A DNA stretch of 64,000 bases, from positions 1 to 64,000 of the forward strand of contig MNCI01026249.1 of the NCBI GenBank assembly GCA_015680685.1. The letters run 5' to 3'. Position 1 is the first letter of the stretch, and each line of letters starts with the position of its first letter. The notes beneath the pieces are model-generated. The model was given only the letters and a program-made list of their open reading frames with translations, was not told the origin of the DNA and searched no databases. The translations under genes were made by a program, and so were the position numbers. This stretch comes from Gnetum montanum. Lineage: Eukaryota > Streptophyta > Gnetopsida > Gnetales > Gnetaceae. Shown here piece by piece: positions 35,401-47,889 of this stretch.

Positions 35401-36284
35401 TATCATATCTATTGGTGAACAAATGAAGATTTTTGGCAGCTTGGGAGATATTTTGAATCTTTGTAGACATCTTGCAAGTGAAGAAGATGTCTTGTTTGCA
35501 CAATAGAAATCTTATTAGCATGTTTTGATTTGACAAAGAGACATCTAGTCAAGCTTGTAGATACCTTGTTTGACTAGGAAAAATCTTTGAGATGGTAGTT
35601 GCAATTTGAAAACAATCAGACTATTGGGTTAAAACATGTAAACATCTAGGAGTCTCTAAGTTGATCATGGGGAAGGTGTTCCTAAGTTCTTAATTTTTGT
35701 AATTGATAAATATTAATAATGTTTCCATATTTTTGACACATGATGAAATTGAAAAGAGTTGAGAGATATTGCATGAGAATTGTGTACATCTCTATGGTCA
35801 ATTGTGTATGTGATATTGGCCATTGTGGCTCTTGTGTATTGGATCTCAATCCTATATGAGAGGAAGAGGTCTAGATCAATTGTACCTTATATTAGCATTG
35901 ATCATATGCATAGAGCCTCATGATTGACAATATTGATGTGTGTGAGTAGTGTTGTTATGTGGGATTGTGATTCCATTTTATTTCTAATTTTCTTTTAGCA
36001 TTAATAAAAGATAGCTAGTTTTCATGTTTTTGAGAAATTGAATTATTTTGCATAATATCTGGATTCAATGTCTTTTGAAGTGTTAAATATAATTGAAGTG
36101 ACATTGTTCCAAAATATTTATTCCAAATATTATCACAAATACTTGGTAATATTTTTATAATATTTTCAAAACTCATAGCATGTATATTTGTACTATCTAC
36201 TAGATCAAGAAAAGATGTAGATATACAAATGTAATAAAATTTATGTTTTAATTTCAATTTCAATTTCAATAAACTCAAACTAAA
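35401..36284. other. Unassigned AT-rich sequence
   Basis: No gene or repeat was recognised. The open frame 36015-36278 shows no motif. Confidence 0.4.
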
Positions 36285-37025
36285 ATTTTAAATATTTATA
36301 AATAACCTTTGAATCAAATATAATCCCTAAGGAAAAGCTAAAAACCCAATACAAACTACATAGTTGTTTAATAAGTAATGTTGAGAGAGACTCACTTGTA
36401 TTTGTAGCTAAAAAAAACCTACATTCATGCTTCCTCATCATCAAAGGAGTAGAGTTATTAACTATCACACTTCTGGGAAAGAAAAGGAACAAGAAAAAAG
36501 GGAAATAAAAAAATAAGCAAAAAAAGGGGAATCGAGGACAACTAAATCAAGCTTCATGAATGGATTTCAGATAACAATTGTTTTTTATCATGTTGATGTT
36601 GGATATAAATTTGTTTGGAGTGTAGCACATGCTTTTTGTTAACAATTGTTTACCTCCATAATAGTGATGAAAAGTATGATGGTGGTAAACATAAGAAATA
36701 TCACACCAAAATCTTACCTCTAAAAATATGGTAATTAATATTCATTACATCATAGGTCAAACATCTGAGTTAACAATTGCCCTTTGTCTTTCTTACAATT
36801 GTTATCACAAGTGATCAACCATAACAAAATGTTAACAATTATTATGAAAATGTCTTATGTGGACAAGGTCTCAATATTCTTAGAAGATAACCACTCATCC
36901 ACTATTGGGGTGGTGTAAATGAATAAAATCAAAGTTGAGAAAGGAGATGGTCTTCAACAGCCTTGGAAAGTTTCCACTTGTGCCTCTAGTCTGAACACAA
37001 TGTGGCACATAGTGCCCATGCCACC
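36285..37025 (-). pseudogene. PR-10 pseudogene 4, 3' part (split by element 3)
   Basis: 36285-36535 matches the 3' flank of the intact gene (30360-30620). 36920-37025 matches the coding end and, after an internal deletion of over 200 bases, the FGP/HIVFG region. Between them, 36540-36915 is an insert not found in the other copies, with five AACAATTG-type motifs. The right edge (CCACC at 37021-37025) is the target duplication of element 3, and the gene resumes at 47890. Confidence 0.78.
37021..37025. repeat. Target-site duplication of element 3, left
   Basis: CCACC, repeated at 47890-47894. The PR-10 homology continues across the two copies. Confidence 0.75.
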
Positions 37026-37923
37026 TAATGAGTGGTGGAGTAGTCCAACACCCAACCATACAAGTTACAAGTGTTCACGTGTAGCCTAGTCGAATTTCAT
37101 GGACAAGGTAATGTAATTATGTTAGTAATTGGTTAGAGTTTGCAATCATTATCTTCTCACATGAGTTAGTAAAACCGATGTATGGTTTAACTCATGGTAA
37201 TGCATATTATAATGATGTTGTGTTGGCCCTAATTTGCCTAGGAAACATAAGGTAAGAGTAATGGTTTCTAATTCTAAGTAATAGTAAACAAATATAATCT
37301 AACTTATGCGATGAGCAGTCAGTCCTAACCTTCTATTTACACCTTAAACTTTATGTAACTACTATGAAGTAGCACACTAATAGGCATACCAAGTGATAGT
37401 ACCACTGGGTTACCCAGTAGTTACTCTTAATTGTTTGAGATCAATTGTACTCATTCTGCTTAACAACAGGGATAGTAAAGTACATAGAAAGTAAATTAGT
37501 AACTAATGAACATAGTAAACATTAAGCTAAGTAAAAATAGTTAAATTATTTTGAATGTAAGGAATAAAGACTAAGTGATATTGCAATGATGTAGAGTAAT
37601 CTCAATCTTTATTTCCATGCATGAAACATGTCCATGTACATTCCACTTGAATAATGACTCCATTTAATTACTAAACATCACACTGTAGACATACACTCCT
37701 AAGTGCTAAGGCTAAAATTAAGAAAATAAATTGATAAAATTTTGCTAAATGTTAAATTAAATTGTGTGTGGATGGTGTGCCTAAGTGTTGTTTTTATAGG
37801 CCCACACACATTTGCGATATCGAATACGTGACATTGTAGCTTGTGCTCCAATGTTGAGCATCTAATATTGTGGCTTTGATATTAGATATTTGATATAATG
37901 GACAAGAAAAATTTGATTTATCA
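37026..37923 (-). repeat. 3' LTR of element 3
   Basis: On the plus strand it starts TAATGAGTGG and ends TTTATCA, and it aligns with 46562-47889. It shares the GATATC-rich part and the GTGTGTGGGCCTATAAA promoter-like box (minus strand, near 37795-37815) with the element 2 LTR, so the families are related. Confidence 0.83.
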
Positions 37924-37935
37924 TACCCCAAAAAC
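37924..37935 (-). other. Polypurine tract of element 3
   Basis: The minus strand reads TTTTTGGGGTA directly before the LTR start TGATAAATC. It compares with CATGGGGGTA before the element 2 3' LTR. Confidence 0.6.
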
Positions 37936-38049
37936 TAACTAAAAACTCATTCTCAAGTTAAAATAAAATGAGGATAGAGTTCCTTAAAAAATTGGGAGGT
38001 AGATTCATATGATAGTAACTCTTATATACATGACTCTCTAATGTTGTAG

Positions 38050-40930
38050 TGGAGTTTATAAAAATGACACAACTACAAAAAGAAAAAATTTTCGTTGAGC
38101 TAGATGTAGCCTTATGTTATTCCAAGTGGTAGTGTCTCTTCCATTGGTTGCTTACCCTTATCATCAAGCTTCTAAAATTTGTACTAGTTTAGGAGTGCTT
38201 GAAGTTATTCTTCTTCCATTCTTGGATCGTGAACTATCCATGCTGATGAACTAATGTTTGATAAAGTTGACACATCCCATGACCATGGTAGCTATCAAAA
38301 CATCTGATTTACTTTGACATACCAGGCTACAAACTATCTCATTTCCTATTCAAATTTTTTGGCCTTTTCATGGAGTTCATGGTAGTTTGATAATCTTCTA
38401 GCCAAGTTTGCTGCTACATCGTTTTGCCCATGGTAGCCAGCCTTTCCTACTTCCAATTCAGAGTTTTTCACTTAAATTTTATACATGACATCTTTACGAT
38501 TCATAAACTCTTTCTCATATAGTGCATAGGTGACTACTACTTTCTATTCTAACTCATTTCTAGGCTTACCTATTGTCAACATGGCTAAGTTAGCATAATG
38601 AAGGTTGGCTAACCCCATGTACTCTTTTAGGTCCTCAATTTGTAGGTCTTTGTTCTTTACTTTCTCTTAGTGGACAAGAGCATAACTATGTAGAATGGAA
38701 AACCAATTAGGATTCTATGCTAATATGGAGTTGATTTTGGCCTTTGCCATTTGGATTTCCTTCTTATTTCTCTATTTGTACATGCCCACTTGGTCACAAA
38801 AGTACTTCTTGAACCTTGCATGTTTGTTTGCCTCGCTTTGCCTTGCATTGATTTCAATGGTTGACTTTTGTCTAATGGCACATACCTCCTTCATAGAGAG
38901 GGTTCTGTTTCCTATTGCAACGTAGCTCATGTCTTGGTTAATCCTTACCAATTGTTCTCTTAATTGGTAGATGCTCTCTTCTAAGATGTTTTTCTATTTT
39001 TACACTATGGACAACTTCATGTTGTCAGCAACAAGTTGTTTATCATCCCCTTATACCATGGTAAGTGCCTTCACATGTGCATATTTTTGTGCTTCAACTA
39101 TAAAGGCATTTCATACTACTTTTTCCTTCTCATCTACAAATTGGTTATTCTAATTAATCAATTTTCTAATCTTCTCTATTCTAAATTACTCGATCCGGTC
39201 AAGTGTAATAAATTATGTGGGTTCTCTTCTTTCATCTCTCTAGGTTGCAAGCTCTTCTTATAGTTTTAGAAATTCTGCTTCTGCATGCTTTTCCTTGGTC
39301 TCTATCATGACCAGTTTTCCTTTGGTAGCTATGACTTCAAATTGTATTGTAGTGACATCATTAGGGGTGTCAAACAATGTTGTCATGACTTGCCTAGTTT
39401 GCAATAGTCTATTGAGCACATCTTCATGACTAGTAAGAGTCATTGTGATTCTAGCACACATCTAAGCATCTTTGGCTCTAGTTAGATCTACAGGTGGCAT
39501 AATAGGTATGTTGAAATATTCTTTGATGTGATCTGTTATCACCTTTGCTAATCTTGCTACACTTGGTGCTACATTATCATAACTGTGGCTCTTTCTCTAG
39601 TCTCTAGCATCACTTGCAATGATGCAACATTCCTTGAGATTTATTATGATCATTGTACCTCTCCTCTTAACAGTAAAGAAATTTTTCCACTTGTTGGATC
39701 AGCTAAAACTATGGGTCTAATGACACTATTAATAACCTTGTACAAATTCACCTCTTCCCGTATTCCCCAACTGATTGTTTTTGCAATTTGCTATAGATGA
39801 CTCATTGATGGTCAATAATCTTATGGTGTTGATGCTGGAACTTGTTGTTGTTGTTGTTGCTATTCGCCACTGGGCCCTATTTCCTATTATTTTTTTGTTG
39901 CTCTTATTGTTGCTATTGTTCCTATTCTTGCTCTTACTCCTAACCATGGTCTTTCCTTGGTGGTTCTATCTTGAGAAACTCAGTGTATGAAGCATCTTGG
40001 GCTCTCTTGGGTACATCATTGTTATATCCCAAGATTCTGGCTTGCCTGTATAGCTTCCTAATAAGGTAAGGAAATGGAAGTTTTGGCTTCCCTACTTTCT
40101 TTTCTTCAAATCACCTCTTTATTTCCATGAAATAGAGTTTTGTGAGGTTGACATTATATTTTCCCATCAAGATTTCACTACCTCTAGCTACATAAGTTGA
40201 TAGTTAATTAAGTCCTTTTGTTGGGCATTGATGATAAGTGCTAATTTTAATGTATATTCTCTCCTCTAGAGTGAGCTCATTGTAGCATTTATCTTCTTTA
40301 CCATAAGCATGTGTTCAGCCATAGCTTTTTGGTTTTAGGATGAGATTGAATGGATAGATGTGCTAACCATGCTTCTTCATTGGGTATGTTCAGAGCTTCT
40401 ACAATTACCTTGATTGAGAAAGACACTAGAATTCCTCCAATGTTGACAATAGTGCCCTATTCCTTATGCCAAAACTAGTATGTCTCTTCGAGGTACCATT
40501 CACCATTCTGTGATAGGATAGGCCATAGTAGTGATGGTTGGAGTTGCATTCATACTGCTTTAGGAAAAAATTCCATAAATAGGCCAAAGTTCATTTTCAT
40601 GATCATCATGGTTAGGATGGATCTTTTTTGAATTGCTTGGAGGCAATATTATGACAACGTGAGGCTTTGTTCTTTGACTTGTGGTTCATCTTCCTCTCCT
40701 TGGGTCAATTATCCTATAGTAGGAGTGTCTTGATGAATGCTCAAGGATTGTGCTCCTACTCCTTGTGTTCTAGTTCTTAGCCTCTATTTGGCATCTATCT
40801 TGGCCTCTTGGTCTCTTATTTGCTCCTTGTGAAGGTCATCCTTGTGCTCCTCCTCTTCTTGGGCCCATCTACAATCATTAAGGAACTAGAATTACTAAGG
40901 TTTTTCCATGTATTCTTAATGGTTTCATAC
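38050..40930 (-). pseudogene. Second reading frame of element 3: transposon-protein-like and coiled-coil (broken)
   Basis: The minus strand holds RNRALLSTLEEF near 40410-40450. KCYNELTLEERIYIKIS, GKYNVNLTKLYFMEIKR and KPKLPFPYLIRKLYRQARIL follow at 40030-40300; this resembles the so-called putative plant transposon protein domain found in plant LTR elements. Farther on are an Asn/Ser-rich low-complexity stretch (39729-39947) and Lys/Glu/Leu-rich, helix-prone segments (39258-39461 and 38340-38900) that look like coiled coil. Stops and frame changes are frequent. The domain match is from memory and tentative. The function is unknown. Confidence 0.45.
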
Positions 40931-40999
40931 CTTACTCATATCCCTAGTTTCATTAAGTTCTTAGTTACTAAGATTGTAGAGTTAGAACATTTTTAAAAA

Positions 41000-41530
41000 G
41001 TTATCCCATAGGTGTTAATCTTTGGATAACCCTTCAAAAGTGCTCATTTTGTCCCGATGTATGCTGGTTATTAGTCCTTAAGATCATTAATTGAGTGTTT
41101 TTACTTTAGTATGTTTAATTATTCTTTAAAAATTCCAACTATTTCTTCACACTTATCCTTAAAATACCTTTAGGGTAATGGAAATTTTCAAGAAATTGAC
41201 TCATATTTTCCTCACTAGTAACCCCCACAACTAACTTCACACTCCATGATCAAATACATTCAAAAATTACAAAGATCATAGGGATATTGATCAAGTTATG
41301 GCTTGGAAAAGCCAAGAGGTCAAGTCTTAGATTGAAAAAGAAAATTTAGAAAATATCTCTTGTTGTAAATGAAAAATGGTGAAAATTTGACTAAGTCCTC
41401 ATGGTATATATAGTTTTTGAGGACATGATATCGAGGACTCGGCATCAAGGATCTGATATTGATGTGGACCTAATATTGGTGACCTGATATCAAAGCCTAA
41501 GAAAATTCATTTTTTAGAATGGTATGATGG
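41000..41530 (-). repeat. LTR-like segment inside element 3
   Basis: The minus strand has GATATCAGG, GATATCATG and GATCCTTGATG motifs, then CTATATATACC at about 41405-41415, the same arrangement as the U3/TATA part of the element 2 and 3 LTRs. It does not align along its length with the element 3 LTRs. It may be a solo LTR or the 5' LTR of a separate element carrying the 38050-40930 frame. Confidence 0.4.
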
Positions 41531-43020
41531 AAAAAATTAATTCTTTTGGAGGTTTAGAAGGTTTTAAGGTTTCTCAAAGCGTTTGGATGATGAAAATATC
41601 CTTATTTTTGTGAAGAAATTCATCATTGAAATTTCATAGAGAAGGAATCTCAGGGTATGAAAGTTCATAAGCTAGGTAAGAAGGGTAATGAATTCATATG
41701 TTTGAAATGGATAGTGTAAATGATATGGAAAGTGTTTATTGATGTTTGGAAGGTTTCAGATGATGTGGAATTTCTTAGTAGCTATAAGAAAAAATAGATA
41801 TACAAGTGTTTCCTTTCCAAAGCAAGCTCTAGCCCTTAATGCCCTTGTATAACCATGCCTAGAAGTGTCCTTAGGCACTTAAGGAGTTGAATGTGATGCA
41901 TACTTGTTTAGCAAAACACACATGTTAGTACCACCAAATTGGAAAAATAACTCTATGTTACTCAAAATCATAAGTTATGATTATTCAAACATTGAGATGA
42001 GGTGGACTTAAAAGGGCTGAAAAAATTGAGATGTGAGGTGTATTACCATAGGCATAATGAATGTTTGTGTTTTATTAATGGTTAAAGTAATCACTAGCCT
42101 TTCTTTCCAAGATTCAAACCAAGTCCAAGCCACATTCTAGTGACATCACGTTATTTCATCTCTTGTGATTACAATTTTGAGAGTATTAATGTTGAAAGAA
42201 GTATTGTCACTTGGAATATTGTTCAAGGGAGGATTTTTATTCATGGAACTTATTATTTATTTATTTTTATATTTTTAAGAAGTTTCCTACCTTCATGCAT
42301 GGATAACATATCTTTCTAATGAAACCCCCAGAAATTTATTTTGTGCTCTTTTATTTTTATTTGTGTCATCCCTTTTAAGGTAACATTTATTTTACTCTGA
42401 CTCCAATTTTTTGTTAGATCTACAAGGATGTAATACAACCTTAGCAATATAATAGAACTCAAAATAGCAATCCAAAAAGAATCCACAAATCCCTTAATGC
42501 CATACCCTTTACATTCCCTCTTGGTTCTTTACTTTTCTATCTAGGCATAATGATTACAAGTTTATTCATAGTTGTATGATGGCAAAGAATATCATTATGG
42601 CCATGGTAAGAATCTCTAATTAATGGAATGGATGGATGGATGAATAATGTGGGTTCATTGTTTAAATAATCAATCTCTTATGACTTGATAACATAGAGAA
42701 GTCTTCACCTTATTAAACTACATCTTGCCTTTATTCAATGTGTCTTATTAGTATTCAAAATTATTTACAAAGGGTTTTAAATGAAGTATATATATAAAAA
42801 TGAAAAAATAGTAAGAATTTTGAAAAAGTGTAAAAAATGAAAAATGTTAAAAGAATTGAAAAATGTAAAATAATGTCAAAATTTTAAGAAATGAAAATTA
42901 TTAAAGAATAGGAATCCTTTTATCAAAGAATTAGGAAATGTAAAAATAACTATAAAACAAAAAATGGAAAAGAACTTATTAATTCCTAAATTAGGATAAG
43001 GCATCTCCCCCCTAATTGAA
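41531..43020. other. AT-rich internal sequence of element 3, no domain seen
   Basis: This is where RT, RNase H and integrase would be expected after the protease. None of their motifs can be read. An A-rich region with repeated GAAAAATG-type words lies at 42790-42970. Confidence 0.5.
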
Positions 43021-43830
43021 CTCATGGGCAAGTGTTCAAAAGATGCTTCGTAGATCTCCTACATCATACACTTTAAGTGGTTCATTTATCATCTTTATTG
43101 ATTTGACTTGTTGATCATCATCATAGGTGATTTGAATGGTAGATGATTTTTGATTGTTTAAGTCTTTGTTATTTTTTTCCTTTAGTGTTTGATCATGAGT
43201 TATTAATTTCATATTTAGGTCCTTAGTTGAAGTCATTTTCTTGGATTGAAAATTAGTAAATGATTTAGATGTTTCCATGCATGTCTTAAATAATTTTTGG
43301 TTCTTAATTAGTGGCCATGGGGTATCTTTTAGTTTTGTGTATCCTACTCTTTCTTTTACACATGTTTATTTTTCACTATTGTGGATTGTTGTTGTGACTA
43401 TGTCAACATTCTAAAGTATTGGTCCACTATTGCACCCTTTACTTCCATCAGTAATGCATGAAATTCTTTACATGTGTATGGCTCTGTGCATGTCTTCTTT
43501 AGAGATGTCAATAGATAGATCCCTCATATTTAACTTAGCATCAATTATGTGAAGCCATGCCCTCCCCATGATAATTGGGAATTCCTTGTCATCATTCTTC
43601 ACTTTGATTACTAAGAAGTTTGTTGGATGTGACCATCCATTGATAGTGGTTACTACATTTTCTATTTATCCTAAAGGACTGGTGACAAATTGATCTACAA
43701 GCTCCAACTTGATATTGCACTCCTTCGGGCATGATAGGTTTCATATTTGATATATTTTGTAAGAGACTAGATTTATCCCAGAATTGGAGTCTAATAGAGC
43801 TTTGCATGGTAGGTTTCTAGCTAGTCGTAG
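43021..43830 (-). pseudogene. Protease region of element 3 (broken)
   Basis: ALLDSNSGINLVSYKIYQI near 43740-43800 carries an aspartic-protease-like DSN (family DSG). VVTTINGWSHPTNFLVIK and FPIIMGRAWLHIIDAKLNM near 43510-43660 match the corresponding block of element 2. The last part (43036-43278) is a Lys/Asp/Asn-rich frame with no motif, ending in stops where the RT should begin. Confidence 0.7.
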
Positions 43831-46443
43831 ATAAATCAAAGGAATTCCTAGATCAATTCTCTTCTTTGGGAGTGGCCTTACCTTGATCTAGTTAGTGACA
43901 ACTTCAAGGAGCATAACAATCTGAATGCTTGTGTTTGGAGATAATGGAATCTTGTCTTTAGTTAGAGGATCTATTGTAGAAGAAGTTGGTCTCAATGAAA
44001 TTCTAAGTCTACCATCCTTTTTCAAACTTGTCCTTGAGAAAGGATGCTTCTTTATTTGGCCCTTAGTGTTGCTAGTAAGATCCTCTATTTGTACGTTCAC
44101 TAGCCTTGCAACTTTCCTCTACTGTGATTATGATGACAATTTACCTTGCATGGTAGGTGGTCACACTCATGGTAAAGGATTAATTAGATGTTGTTTTGAA
44201 GAATTAGTGATTGGTGGATGCATGTGCAAGCTCAAATTTGTTCTTAGCAGCATCGGTCTATGGTACTTTGGTGGATAATACTATGGGGTCTAAATAGTTG
44301 CATTGGTTGGTGTGATTGGACATTGGACATAGTATCCATAAGGATCAAGTTGTTGATATGGATATTATTTCCTTGGAAATGACATTGTCCATATCTACAG
44401 TTGTTGCCATTGTTGCTAATATTTCTCCTATGTTGAGGGTAAGCTCTACTTGGATAATAGGTTGACTAAAAAGATTTCATGATATTCTCCCAAGGATAAG
44501 AAAGTCTTATGGGTCCCTACTCTTTGACAAAGCTTGGATTGAATGCATATACCCCATATTCTTGCAAGTAGGTTATAATAGGACAACACCCCTTAGGATG
44601 TTCATATTGGCATAACTTGCATTCATCCTCTTCCTCTAAACTGGAGTTAGTATACACTTCAATGGTAGCAACTTTTTCTTTTTGCTTGTAACTATCTTTT
44701 TCATAATCTCTTTTCTTCTTCTTTTCTTTACCTTTTTTTAGTGCTTATCCAATCTTTTCCTTCATGATCTTTAAAGCTATCACAAATTTCTCATCCACTG
44801 AATTCTAGACTCTTTCTACCTTGGCTACTATATCATTAACTAATTTTTAAATAGGTAGAGTCTTTTGCTGAATGTCTTGATCCAAGGTTTCTTCCTCTTA
44901 TGCTTATAGACTCATGCATCACTCTTTTATATGGATGGATCTTTATTATGCTCCTCAATTGGTTTCTTTTTTTTTTAAGTTCACCTCTCTCTTTGGCCAC
45001 TTGATTAATTATCCTTTGAATGTGATGGGTAGCTAGTTTTGATAATCTTCCTTGAGAATAAACCCCAAGGGTCTCTCTGATCTTGCTTCGTAGACCATCT
45101 ATGTTGTGCTTGAGCTATTCCTTTGATGAAAGTTCATGGCCTAGGCATCTATGTCATGATGAATAATACCTATCCATTGTTGCATCAAGGGTCTTGTGAG
45201 TTCCTTGCTTCCATCCTTCGATTTGTTTCTATAAGTTTAACACTAGTGAATATGTCTAGTATTTGTCATTAAAGATTTCAAGCATGGTGCTCCAACATCT
45301 AAAGGATTTAGGTTTCAATGACTTGTACCAGCTCTCTGCTTCCTTCACTAGTATTCTAGGAAATAGCTTTAATTTTTTCCAATCACCCTCTATTTTTTGA
45401 AGGGCATAGGCATCATGGAAATCTTGAAGGTAATTTTGTGGATTAGCATTATAGCTACCTTCAAATCTTAGCATATTGTTCATATCTAACCATTTAATTT
45501 GACTATATTTGATTTGACTAGTTGGTATGTAGACAGTTTCCTGGATGTTTATCATGCTTTAGGTCACAATTATGAGTTCATCATCATGGTCAGGTTTTTA
45601 TGCTCTATTGTAGTAGTGATCCCTTCTATGGTTGTATCTCTCTTGATCCTCTCTTCTTTCCCTTCATCTCCTTTGTTCATGCTCTTCATCTTCTATATTA
45701 GAGTGTTGTGAATATCAATCATGATGACCATGAGTCCTTCTTTCTTCCCTATCAGAGTCTTGGTACTTATGTTGTCTCCTATTAGATTCCTTTGATGATC
45801 ATGATGAGGTAGATGAGGTGTTAGGAGAACGGTGCTGGATTGTATTATTTAGCAGGAACCCTTGGCCTAGAGTCCTGATTATATTTGGAATTAGTAGCCT
45901 CCCACTTATGTGTCTCTACTAAAGTTGAATGAAGTTGGACTTTGATAGGTTCTTCAACTCTAATGATAAGTGTCTTTAAAGGCTCCTCATGGTGTTGGTG
46001 GAGTTGCTCTAAAATGAATGTATCAACATCAAGTTCTTCTATGAAAATAGAAGTGTTGACCTACTTCCCTTTACTATGTATATGTTTGATTTCCATGGTA
46101 GCATCTCTTCTCCTTTGCTCCATTTTGGGTTCATAGGGTCTTGCCATGTGCTGGGTCACATGATACCCTTCTTAGATCTAGTCCAAATGCATTTCCCTTA
46201 AGGAAGTTTGGAGAATGTTAAGTATTACATGTTACCTTACATGTCCCTCCACCTCATTTGATTATCTTGATGGAAGATGAAAGTGAGGTTTGGATGGTAA
46301 GGATCAATGTAAGCATAAGTGATTCTTGTCTGCATTGGCATTCCCCATTCTTCTTCATTAATAATTCTATCATTGCTTCTTATGGTCTTCTTCATTGGTG
46401 ATGGTTGATCTTTGTGTGAAGACATATTATAGTTTTTAGACAT
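43831..46443 (-). pseudogene. gag of element 3 (broken)
   Basis: The minus strand starts near 46443 with SSHKDQPSPMKK, and ITYAYIDPYHPNLTFIFHQD aligns with the element 2 gag leader. The capsid-like domain at 45256-45555 reads FEGSYNANPQNYLQDFHDAY, KKLKLFPRILVKEAESWYKS and CWSTMLEIFNDKY; it is the longest open stretch and better kept than in element 2. A Pro/Gln/Asn-rich tail lies near 44280-44600. Stops are present. Confidence 0.78.
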
Positions 46444-46540
46444 TATGTGTTAAGTATGCATTACTTATAGTTGTAAGGTTTGACTAGTGTTTCAAACACA
46501 ACGAACTTTGAGAAATCAATTACTTAGCATAACATTGTTA

Positions 46541-46560
46541 AGTCCTCAGCAACAATGCCA
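46541..46560 (-). other. Primer binding site of element 3, tRNA-Asp type
   Basis: The minus strand reads TGGCATTGTTGCTGAGGACT next to the LTR edge. It is the same site type as at 20015-20035 but has decayed at partly different bases. Confidence 0.75.
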
Positions 46561-47013
46561 ATGATGAGTAGTTCAACACCAAAACATATGAGTTATGGGT
46601 GTTCATGCATAGCCTAGTTGAATTTCATGGACAAGACAATGTAATTCTGCTAGTAATTGGTTAAAGTTCATGATTTTTGTCATCCCACATGAGTTAGTAA
46701 AATCAATGTGTACGGTTTAACTCATAGTGAGGCATATGATAATGATGTAGCGTTGGCCATAATTCACCTAGAAAACATAAAATAAGAGTAAAGGTTTCTA
46801 ATTCTAAGTAATAGTAAACAAATCTAATCTAGCCTATGTGATGAGTAGCTAGTCCTAACCTTCCATTCATACCTTGGACTTCATGTAACTACTACTACAA
46901 ATACCAAGTACCAAACTATTGGGCGTACCAAGTGATAGTACTATTGGATTATCAAATAGTTATACTTAAGTGTTCAAGGTCACTCATATTCATTCCACTT
47001 AACAATTGGGATA

Positions 47014-47402
47014 TGCCATCATAGCAATGTGGCACTATCCATAATCCGGACGTGGATCAGGATCAGCACTGTCCAAGGCCGTCTCAGGCGAAGGACCCAC
47101 CGGATGCCTCGTCCAGCATCCCGAAGACTACGGTGCCAACCCCTCGTTCTCTCTCCCCACAGCGCTGGTTTGAGGGCATCCTTCAGAATTGCAGGACTGG
47201 AATCGCCCAGTTGATCCTTGCGAATCGGCGTCGCCTCGAAGCGGGGCTGGTCGCGAATAAGCGTGTTGATCGGCAGCAGCCCGACGGGTAGTGACTCTTG
47301 TCTTCTGATAGGCTCCTGCGAATGTTGCAGGACCGGCTTTCGTTGTTGTTTCTGTCCCTGAGTCTTTTATTGCCAGCAGAGCTATTTTCCTGGCCCCTGA
47401 AT
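47014..47402. other. GC-rich foreign insert in the element 3 LTR, running into a gap
   Basis: LTR similarity stops at GGGATA (47008-47013) and resumes at 47486 (AAAGTAAATTAG). Between them the sequence is GC- and CG-rich, unlike its surroundings and almost without signs of decay. One frame (47052-47291) ends in WFEGILQNCRTGIAQLILAN, ANRRRLEAGL and a stop. I do not recognise it. It could be the end of a young transposon (for example a LINE ORF1 tail) or contamination. Confidence 0.5.
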
Positions 47403-47485
47403 NNNNNNNNNNNNNNNNNNNNNNNNNNNNNNNNNNNNNNNNNNNNNNNNNNNNNNNNNNNNNNNNNNNNNNNNNNNNNNNNNNN
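47403..47485. other. Assembly gap, 83 N
   Basis: Run of unknown bases inside the element 3 5' LTR. The true size is unknown. Confidence 0.98.
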
Positions 47486-47889
47486 AAAGTAAATTAGTAA
47501 CTAATGAAAAAAGTAAACATTAAGCTAAGTGAAAACAGTAAAATTATTCTAAGTGTAAGTAATAAAGACTAAGTGATGTTGCAATGATGTAAAGTAGTCT
47601 CAATCTTTATTTTCATACATGAAATGTGTCCAAGTACATTCCACTCAAATAAAGACTTTGTTCAATTACTAACATCACACTGCAGGCATACACTCCTAAG
47701 TGCTAAGTGCTAAAATTAAGAAATAAAATAGACAAAATTTCGCTAAGTGTGAAATGAAACTGTGTGTGGACGGTGTGCATAAGTGTTGTATTTATAGGCC
47801 CAAACACATCCAAGGTATTGGATACGTAACATTGTAGCTTGTGCTTCAATATCAAGGATCCAATATCATCGCCTTGATATCAGGTATCA

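Larger units (their letters stand above)
37026..47889 (-). mobile_element. Element 3: Athila-related gag-protease LTR element lacking RT and integrase
   Basis: LTRs at 37026-37923 (3') and 46562-47889 (5', interrupted) match each other. CCACC flanks both. The primer site lies at 46541-46560 and the polypurine tract at 37924-37935, so the element is on the minus strand. gag and protease are recognisably related to element 2. Past 43000 no RT, RNase H or integrase was found. Instead there is AT-rich sequence, an LTR-like segment near 41000-41530 and a second decayed frame at 38050-40930. It would have needed proteins from a relative to move. Confidence 0.82.
46562..47889 (-). repeat. 5' LTR of element 3, interrupted
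   Basis: It aligns with 37026-37923 but is broken at 47014-47485 by a GC-rich insert and an assembly gap. Its outer end is shorter: about 30 bases present at 37890-37923 are missing next to a shared TGATA. Confidence 0.8.
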
